A stretch of 64,000 nt of DNA. It comes from JAFKFH01 sp017307375 (lineage in GTDB: Bacteria > Pseudomonadota > Alphaproteobacteria > Ferrovibrionales > Ferrovibrionaceae). Positions 58,922 to 64,000 of this stretch are shown piece after piece. Below the pieces are notes generated by a model, which worked only from the letters and a program-made list of their open reading frames with translations, was not told the origin of the DNA and did not search any database. How positions within the stretch are numbered: the stretch's first letter is position 1; each line of letters begins with the position of its first letter. A program made the translations under genes and the position numbers. The stretch is from contig OZ245874.1 of the NCBI GenBank assembly GCA_965229335.1, positions 1,054,001 to 1,118,000 on the forward strand, written 5' to 3'.

Positions 58922-59797
58922 GTGGAATTCGATCCTGGCCTCCTGCTGAACGCCATCGTGTCGGGGCTGCTGCTCGGCGGCTTCTACGCGCTGGCGACGT
59001 CGGGACTGACCATCGCCTTCGGCATGCTGGACGTGGTCAACATCGCCCATCCGACCTTCATCGTGCTGGGCGCCTTCGCGACCTTCGCCCTCAACCAGGC
59101 CACGGGCCTCGACCCCATTCTCTGCTGTGTCATCCTGCTGCCGGTCTTCTTCATGATCGGCCGCGGGTTCTATGATGTCTATTACCGCTTCTTCGAACGG
59201 CGCGGCGATGCCGCGATCCAGGGCCTCGCCTTCTTCTTCGGCGTGATGTTCGTGGTCGAGGTGTCGCTGTCGCTGATCTTCGGCCCGAACCATCAGCATG
59301 TCGAAACGCCCTATGCCTGGAGCAATCTGGGCGTGGGGCCGATCGACCTGCCTGTCCGCATGCTGATCCCCTGCGCGATGGCCGCGATCGGCATCGGTGC
59401 GGTCACCCTGTTCTTTCGCACCACCTTCATCGGCCGGGCCGTTGCGGCGGTGGGCCAGGACGAGGGGGCACTGCGCCTCGTCGCCATCGATCCGCTGAAG
59501 ATCAAGCGGCTGGCCTTCGGCCTGTCGCTGTTGCTGGCCGGGCTTGCCGGCGGCGGGCTCCTGGTGATCCAGCCGGTGGATCCCTGGGGCGGGCACACCT
59601 TCATCGGCCGGGTCTTCGCGATCTGCATCCTCGGCGGTCTCGCCTCGATGCGCGGCTCCTGGATGGCGGCGTTATTGTTCGGGGTGATCGAGAACGTGAC
59701 GGCCACCTTCATCGGCCCTTCCTGGTCGCCGGCGGTCGCCTTCGGCCTTCTTCTGCTGACGCTCGCGGTTCGGCCGCAGGGCCTGTTCGCGCGGTGA
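58922..59797 (+). CDS. livH: Branched-chain-type ABC transporter permease (LivH-like)
   Basis: This 291-residue inner-membrane permease starts at GTG with LLLNAIVSGLLLGGFYALAT, the LivH opening, followed by SGLTIAFGMLDVVNIAHPTF. The EAA-like loop RAVAAVGQDEGALRLVAIDP meets the ATPases, and late helices include FAICILGGLASMRGSWMAAL. It pairs with LivM, whose start overlaps its stop by 4 bases (GTGA). Confidence 0.93.
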   Translation: MEFDPGLLLNAIVSGLLLGGFYALATSGLTIAFGMLDVVNIAHPTFIVLGAFATFALNQATGLDPILCCVILLPVFFMIGRGFYDVYYRFFERRGDAAIQGLAFFFGVMFVVEVSLSLIFGPNHQHVETPYAWSNLGVGPIDLPVRMLIPCAMAAIGIGAVTLFFRTTFIGRAVAAVGQDEGALRLVAIDPLKIKRLAFGLSLLLAGLAGGGLLVIQPVDPWGGHTFIGRVFAICILGGLASMRGSWMAALLFGVIENVTATFIGPSWSPAVAFGLLLLTLAVRPQGLFAR

Positions 59798-60729
59798 CCG
59801 ACATGCGGTTCTATCTCGGTGCGGTCGCTGTCACCGCCCTCCTGTTCGCAGCCTTCCATCTGGCAGGCATCGAATATCTCTGGTTCACCGCCTATGTGGT
59901 CGTCCAGTACGTGGTGCTCGCCACCGCCTGGAACATCCTCGGCGGTTATGCCGGCTACGTGAACTTCGGCAGTGCCGCGTTCTTCGCCGTCGGCACCTAT
60001 GCCGCGGTCGCGCTGCACAAGGCGGGCATCGGCAATCTGTGGCTGATGATGCTGGCCGGGGGGGCGGCCTCGGGGTTGCTCGGCCTCGGCATGGGGTACC
60101 TGACCTTGCGGCTGCGCGGCGCCTATTTCTCGATTGCCACGTTGTCGCTTGCCGTGCTGCTGCAGACGGTGATCACCAACTGGAGCTATCTCGGCGGTTC
60201 GCGCGGCGTCTACGTGGTGCGCCCGGCCGAGGTCGCGGTGTTCTCCAGCTTCGTCGAATACCTGTTCGCGGTGATGCTGGCCCTGGCGCTGCTCGCCATC
60301 TGCCTCGCCCGCTACATCGAGACCTCGCGTCTCGGCTATGGCCTCGCCGCCATCCGCGACGACGAACTGGCGGCCGAGGCTTCGGGTGTGCCCACCCTGC
60401 GCCTCAAGCTGATCGCCACGACCATTTCCGGCGGGCTGATGGGCATGGCCGGCGCGCCGATGCCGTATTATTCGACCTTCATCGAGCCGGCCTCGGCCTT
60501 CGGCCTCAACTATGCGGTCAATGCGATGGCGATGCCGCTGGTCGGCGGTCTCAAGACCTGGGTCGGCCCGCTGGTCGGGGCGTTGCTGATGGGCACGGCC
60601 CAGCAGATCGCCACCGTCACCATCTCGTCGGCGGTCAACCTGCTGCTGGTCGGGCTGCTGCTGATCGGGTTCCTGATGCTGGCGCCGCAGGGCATCGTCG
60701 GGCTGATCAAGGGGCGGACCGGGCGATGA
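59794..60729 (+). CDS. livM: Branched-chain-type ABC transporter permease (LivM-like)
   Basis: This 311-residue permease has the LivM pattern NILGGYAGYVNFGSAAFFAVGTY, LRGAYFSIATLSLAVLLQTV and the ATPase-contact loop AIRDDELAAEASGVPTLRLK. It starts at GTG 59794, which overlaps livH, or at ATG 59803. The end overlaps the livG start by 4 bases. Confidence 0.93.
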   Translation: MTDMRFYLGAVAVTALLFAAFHLAGIEYLWFTAYVVVQYVVLATAWNILGGYAGYVNFGSAAFFAVGTYAAVALHKAGIGNLWLMMLAGGAASGLLGLGMGYLTLRLRGAYFSIATLSLAVLLQTVITNWSYLGGSRGVYVVRPAEVAVFSSFVEYLFAVMLALALLAICLARYIETSRLGYGLAAIRDDELAAEASGVPTLRLKLIATTISGGLMGMAGAPMPYYSTFIEPASAFGLNYAVNAMAMPLVGGLKTWVGPLVGALLMGTAQQIATVTISSAVNLLLVGLLLIGFLMLAPQGIVGLIKGRTGR

Positions 60730-61466
60730 GCGGCGCGATGCAACTGGCCGTGACTTCCCTGAAGAAGCGCTTCGGGGGATTTACCGCGCTGGCCGGCGTC
60801 GATTTCGAAGCCCGCAAGGGCGAGCGCATCGGCATCATCGGGCCGAACGGCTCGGGCAAGTCGACCTTCGTCAATTGCCTGGCCGGCGCGTTGCGCCATG
60901 ACGGCGGCAGCATCCACTTCAATGGCGAGGACATCGGCGCGCTGCCGGCACATGGCCGGGCCTGGCGGGGCCTTGCCCGTACCTTCCAGCTGCCCCGCCC
61001 CTTCGGCTCGCTCAGCGTGCGCGAGAACATCTACGTGCCGCTGGTCAACCTCGGCCATCGCCCGGGCCAGGCCGCGGTACCGGACGCCGAGTTGCGGGAC
61101 CGTGCCGACGACGCGCTGGCCCAGGTCGGGCTGAAGCCCAAGGCCGACGAGCTTCCCAAGGCGCTGACCCAGGTCGAGCTGCGCAAGCTCGAACTGGCCA
61201 AGGCGATCGCCACCGGGCCGGAACTCCTCATTTCCGACGAGGCGATGGCCGGGCTGTCGCATTCCGAGGTCGACGAAATCCTCGATCTTCTCTTCGCGAT
61301 CAACAGTACCGGCACCACGGTGATCATGATCGAGCACATCATCCGCGCCGTGACACGGTTTTCCGAGCGCCTGCTGGTCCTCGTCGCCGGCGAGAAGATC
61401 GCCGACGGCGCGCCCCAGGACGTGCTGGCGCTGGCAGCGGTGGAGAAAGCCTATCTTGGCCAATAG
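60726..61466 (+). CDS. livG: Branched-chain-type ABC transporter ATPase (LivG-like)
   Basis: This 246-residue ATPase has Walker A GPNGSGKS near residue 39 and the LivG stretch LARTFQLPRPFGSLSVRENI. Its signature motif is relaxed (LTQVELRKLELAKAIA instead of LSGGQ), as seen in several LivG proteins. Walker B reads LLISDEAMAGLS, so the usual Pro after Asp-Glu is Ala. The H-loop His is in IMIEHIIRAV. It drives uptake together with LivF, whose TTG start lies 11 bases inside its end. Confidence 0.9.
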   Translation: MSGAMQLAVTSLKKRFGGFTALAGVDFEARKGERIGIIGPNGSGKSTFVNCLAGALRHDGGSIHFNGEDIGALPAHGRAWRGLARTFQLPRPFGSLSVRENIYVPLVNLGHRPGQAAVPDAELRDRADDALAQVGLKPKADELPKALTQVELRKLELAKAIATGPELLISDEAMAGLSHSEVDEILDLLFAINSTGTTVIMIEHIIRAVTRFSERLLVLVAGEKIADGAPQDVLALAAVEKAYLGQ

Positions 61467-62187
61467 CATCAGCGTCTCCCACCTCTCCGCCGGCTATGGC
61501 GCCGTCCAGGTCCTGGACGACGTCTCGCTCGAGGTGCCGTCGGGCCAGACCGTCGCCCTGCTCGGCACCAACGGCAACGGCAAGTCGACGCTGATGCGCT
61601 GCATCATGGGCATGATCCGTCCGGCCGCGGGCAAGGTCACGGCGTTGATCGACGGCGAAACCCACGATCTGACCGGCCGCGCGACCGAGGAGATCGTCGA
61701 TCTCGGCATCGCCCTGGTGCCGGAGGGGCGCCGGCTGTTTCCCAAGCTCGCCGTCGAGGAGAACCTGCTGATCGGTGCCTATCGCCCGGCGGCGCGTGCC
61801 CAGATGGCCAGGAACCTCGATTATTGCTACGAGGTGTTCCCGCGGCTGAAGGAGCGGCGCGGCCAACCGGTCGGCTCGATGTCGGGCGGCGAGCAGCAGA
61901 TGGTGGCGCTCGGCCGTGCGGTGATGTCGGCCCCGCGCATCCTGCTGGTCGACGAGCCGTCGGTCGGCCTGGCTCCGATCCTGGTCAGCCGCACCATCGA
62001 TCTGATCCATCAGCTCAAGTCCAGCCTGAACCTGACCGTGCTGATGGCCGAACAGAATTTCCACCAGGCGGTGCGCATTGCCGATCGCGGCTATGTCATC
62101 GTGCATGGCCGCATCGCCTTCGAGGGGGCGTCGGCCGCGGCGCTGTCCGACAACCAGATGGTCCGCGATTTCTATCTCGGCCAATGA
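61456..62187 (+). CDS. livF: Branched-chain-type ABC transporter ATPase (LivF-like)
   Basis: This 243-residue ATPase has Walker A GTNGNGKST, signature MSGGEQQMVALGRA and Walker B ILLVDEPSVGLAP, all canonical for LivF. It starts at TTG 61456, inside the end of livG, so its translation depends on livG. The next gene begins 10 bases later, after AGGAGG. Confidence 0.92.
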   Translation: MANSISVSHLSAGYGAVQVLDDVSLEVPSGQTVALLGTNGNGKSTLMRCIMGMIRPAAGKVTALIDGETHDLTGRATEEIVDLGIALVPEGRRLFPKLAVEENLLIGAYRPAARAQMARNLDYCYEVFPRLKERRGQPVGSMSGGEQQMVALGRAVMSAPRILLVDEPSVGLAPILVSRTIDLIHQLKSSLNLTVLMAEQNFHQAVRIADRGYVIVHGRIAFEGASAAALSDNQMVRDFYLGQ

Positions 62188-62197
62188 GGAGGCGGCG

Positions 62198-63076
62198 ATG
62201 ACGTCATTCCGCATCGGCTGGATCGGCACCGGCAACATGGGCGCGCCGATCTGCCGCAACCTGATCGCCGCCGGCCATGAACTCGTCGTGCACGATATCG
62301 ATCCGGCACGGCTGGCCGAATTGCGAAGCGCGGGCGCGGCAGTGGCGAGCGACGCGGCCGACCTCGTCGCCCGCGCCGACCTCGTCTTCTCGATGGTGCC
62401 GAACGACAAGGTGCTGCTGGCCGTGGTCGAAGACATCGCCGGGCGGCTGCGGCCCGGCCAGACCTTCATCGACATGTCGACGGTCTCGCCGGCGACGTCG
62501 GCCCGCGTCTTCGAACTGCTGGCGCCGTCGGGTGCCGCTTACCTGCGCGCTCCGGTATCGGGCAGCACCGCGGGCGCGGCGGCCGGCACGCTGGCGATCT
62601 ACTGCTCGGGCCCGCGGGCGGCCTATGACGCCGTGCTGCCGGTCTTCGGGCGCATCGGCAGCCGGCAGAGCCATGTCGGCCTGGCCGAGGAGGCGCGTGT
62701 CCTCAAATTGCTGATCAACATGATCGTCTGCATCACCCCGGCGGTGGTCGGCGAGGCACTGGCCTTCGGCCAGCGTTCGGGCCTGGACTGGACCACGATG
62801 ATCGAGGCGATCGGCGGCAGCGCCGCGGCCTCGCCGCTGATCGGCTACAAGTCGGAGATGATGAAGCGGCGCGATTGGACGGCGATGGCCTCGGTCGACC
62901 TGATCGCCAAGGATCTCGACCTGGCCCTCGACTGGGGCCGCGCCCGCCGCGTGCCGATGCCGTTCACCGCGCTGGCCCAGCAGGTCAACTCGGCCTTCCA
63001 GGCATCCGGCGATGGCAATGACGACTTCTTTTCCGTGGTGACCTGGCCCGAGCGGCTGGTGGGAGGGCAGACATGA
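62198..63076 (+). CDS. Beta-hydroxyacid dehydrogenase (3-hydroxyisobutyrate-dehydrogenase-like)
   Basis: This 292-residue NAD(P)-dependent enzyme has the dinucleotide motif WIGTGNMGAPICRNL, the substrate region IDMSTVSPATS, the LRAPVSGSTAGA stretch and the catalytic Lys170 in EARVLKLLINM. The family oxidises 3-hydroxyisobutyrate, tartronate semialdehyde (reverse) and related acids. In this operon it probably handles a product released by the FAH-type enzyme. AGGAGG is about 6-7 bases before the ATG. Confidence 0.9.
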   Translation: MTSFRIGWIGTGNMGAPICRNLIAAGHELVVHDIDPARLAELRSAGAAVASDAADLVARADLVFSMVPNDKVLLAVVEDIAGRLRPGQTFIDMSTVSPATSARVFELLAPSGAAYLRAPVSGSTAGAAAGTLAIYCSGPRAAYDAVLPVFGRIGSRQSHVGLAEEARVLKLLINMIVCITPAVVGEALAFGQRSGLDWTTMIEAIGGSAAASPLIGYKSEMMKRRDWTAMASVDLIAKDLDLALDWGRARRVPMPFTALAQQVNSAFQASGDGNDDFFSVVTWPERLVGGQT

Positions 63077-63444
63077 CCGCCGAAATCATGGCGCTGGAAG
63101 AGCGCCGCTATGCCGCGATGCGTGCGGGCGACGTCGCCGCCCTGCGCGATCTGCTGGCCGACGACCTCGTCTATACCCATTCCTTCGGCGACCGGGATTC
63201 GAAGGCGAGCTATCTCGACAAGGTCGCGGCCGGGGTTTTCCGCTATGGCGAAATCCGGCGCTCGGAGGAGAAGGTGCTGATCCATGGCGACAGCGCCACG
63301 GTGGTCGGCCGCATGGCCGCCGACGTCCATGTCGCCGGCACCCTGCGCCGCCTCGACAACCGCTTCCTCGCCATCTGGGTCAAGGTCGAGGGCCGCTGGC
63401 AGTTCCTCGCCTACCAGCCCACCCCGATGCCGGCGGGCGGCTGA
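63073..63444 (+). CDS. NTF2-like (DUF4440/SnoaL-type) protein
   Basis: This 123-residue protein has the cone-shaped NTF2-like fold: IMALEERRYAAMRAGDVAAL, LLADDLVYTHSFGDRDSKAS, and a late RFLAIWVKVEGRWQFLAYQ. Such proteins can be small isomerases, dehydratases or ligand-binding proteins. A pocket Asp/His pair (DDLVYTHS) is present, but activity is unknown. Its ATGA overlap with the dehydrogenase gene makes it the last member of the catabolic operon. Confidence 0.83.
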   Translation: MTAEIMALEERRYAAMRAGDVAALRDLLADDLVYTHSFGDRDSKASYLDKVAAGVFRYGEIRRSEEKVLIHGDSATVVGRMAADVHVAGTLRRLDNRFLAIWVKVEGRWQFLAYQPTPMPAGG

Positions 63445-63467
63445 GGGCGCCGCCGGTCGCAGCGAGG

Positions 63468-64000
63468 CTACTTCGCCTGCTGCAGCGCCGCGGCACCGTC
63501 GGCGAATTGCAGCCGGGCCAGGCGGGCGTAGAGGCCGCCCTGGGCCAGCAATTCCTGATGCGTGCCGATCGCGACGATCCGCCCGTCGTCCATCACCACG
63601 ATGCGGTTGGCCTTCAGCACGGTCGCCAGCCGGTGGGCGATGACCAGCGTGGTGCGGCCACGCATCAGATGTTCCATCGCGACCTGGATCTTGCGTTCGC
63701 TTTCGGCGTCGAGCGCCGAGGTCGCCTCGTCGAGCAACAGGATGGCGGGGTCGCGCAGGATGGCGCGGGCGATGGCGATGCGCTGCTTCTGGCCGCCGGA
63801 GAGGCGGACGCCCTTTTCGCCGAGGAAGCTGTCGAAGCCCTGCGGCAGGGCCTCGATGAAGTCGAGCGCCGCGGCGGCCTCGGCGGCGGCGCGGAGTTCG
63901 GCGTCGGTCGCGTCGGGCCGGCCATAGCGGATGTTCTCGGCGGCCGAGGCGGCAAAGATCACCGGTTCCTGGGCGACGACGCCGATGGTGGCGCGGACGG
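63468..64000 (-). CDS. ABC exporter, ATPase domain of an MsbA-like half-transporter (cut by the window edge)
   Basis: Only the C-terminal 177 residues or so are inside the window. The frame runs past the last base, reading ATIGVVAQEPVIFAASAAEN at the Q-loop. The signature is RLSGGQKQRIAIARAIL, Walker B ILLLDEATSALDAESE and the H-loop LVIAHRLATVLKA. The D-loop and C-terminus fit the MsbA/ABCB group of lipid or drug exporters with a fused membrane domain, which would lie upstream, beyond 64000. It is convergent with the catabolic operon. Confidence 0.92.
   Translation of the reverse strand, partial: VRATIGVVAQEPVIFAASAAENIRYGRPDATDAELRAAAEAAAALDFIEALPQGFDSFLGEKGVRLSGGQKQRIAIARAILRDPAILLLDEATSALDAESERKIQVAMEHLMRGRTTLVIAHRLATVLKANRIVVMDDGRIVAIGTHQELLAQGGLYARLARLQFADGAAALQQAK

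Noticed and set aside
1..64000. CRISPR array, prophage, transposon or tRNA/rRNA genes
   Set aside because: No spaced direct repeats, integrase, transposase or terminal repeats, and no tRNA-like cloverleaf in the short intergenic gaps.

Overview
The window is a GC-rich chromosomal stretch packed with genes on both strands. No gap between genes exceeds about 200 bases, and many genes overlap by 1 to 4 bases. The content points to an alphaproteobacterium: a COQ9-family ubiquinone protein, a soluble NAD-dependent formate dehydrogenase of the FdsGBA(D) type, HldE/HldD heptose synthesis, class I FbaB-type aldolase followed by ThiE and Tex, and a GlcDEF/LldD oxidase set. A relative of the Rhodospirillales is plausible, but no rRNA or other taxonomic marker is present. 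I see no tRNA, rRNA, CRISPR array, insertion sequence or prophage, so this looks like ordinary chromosome rather than an island.

Layout. 1-3.4 kb: the end of peptide deformylase, COQ9, and purEK behind a near-consensus promoter. 3.4-6.5 kb: a GcvA-like LysR gene divergent from an MFS transporter, then a TetR/MFS pair with two operator-like palindromes. 6.6-9.1 kb: hldE-hldD (ADP-heptose for LPS core). 9.1-12 kb: hydrolase, SDR and a secreted sorbosone-dehydrogenase-like propeller, the last two divergent around a 10-bp palindrome. 12-18.2 kb: a LysR gene and fdsG-fdsB-fdsA-fdsD without fdsC. 18.2-20 kb: a small unknown gene and a secreted protein with two GWW repeats, ended by a clear intrinsic terminator. 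20.1-32.7 kb: a long minus-strand run of four glycosyltransferases, a histidine phosphatase, a polysaccharide deacetylase and a PH-like membrane protein, running into an Opp/Yej-type ABC importer. 32.9-39.5 kb: lldD-glcD-glcE-glcF plus a TPR protein, facing a GntR-FCD regulator. 39.7-40.7 kb: ACC deaminase behind an AT-rich leader. 40.7-46.2 kb: methyltransferase, aldolase, thiE, tex, isochorismatase-like hydrolase. 46.2-48.7 kb: DUF1272, GlxA-type regulator, cupin, suhB. 48.7-52.5 kb: an OmpA protein, a MotA/ExbB-like channel and a coiled-coil MotB-like protein. 52.5-54.9 kb: DHA2-type MFS and its divergent LysR gene. 54.9-63.4 kb: a GntR-FCD regulator divergent from a catabolic operon (FAH-family hydrolase, extradiol-type VOC protein, a complete branched-chain-type ABC importer, a beta-hydroxyacid dehydrogenase and an NTF2-like protein). 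The window ends inside an MsbA-like ABC exporter.

Three assemblies deserve the most attention as possibly undescribed systems: the translationally coupled glycan cluster, the three-gene stator-like envelope complex, and the GntR-controlled uptake-and-ring-cleavage operon. Smaller points are a set of well-formed palindromes in divergent or leader regions that predict specific regulator-target pairs. Functions come from recognising family motifs in the translations; no database search was run.
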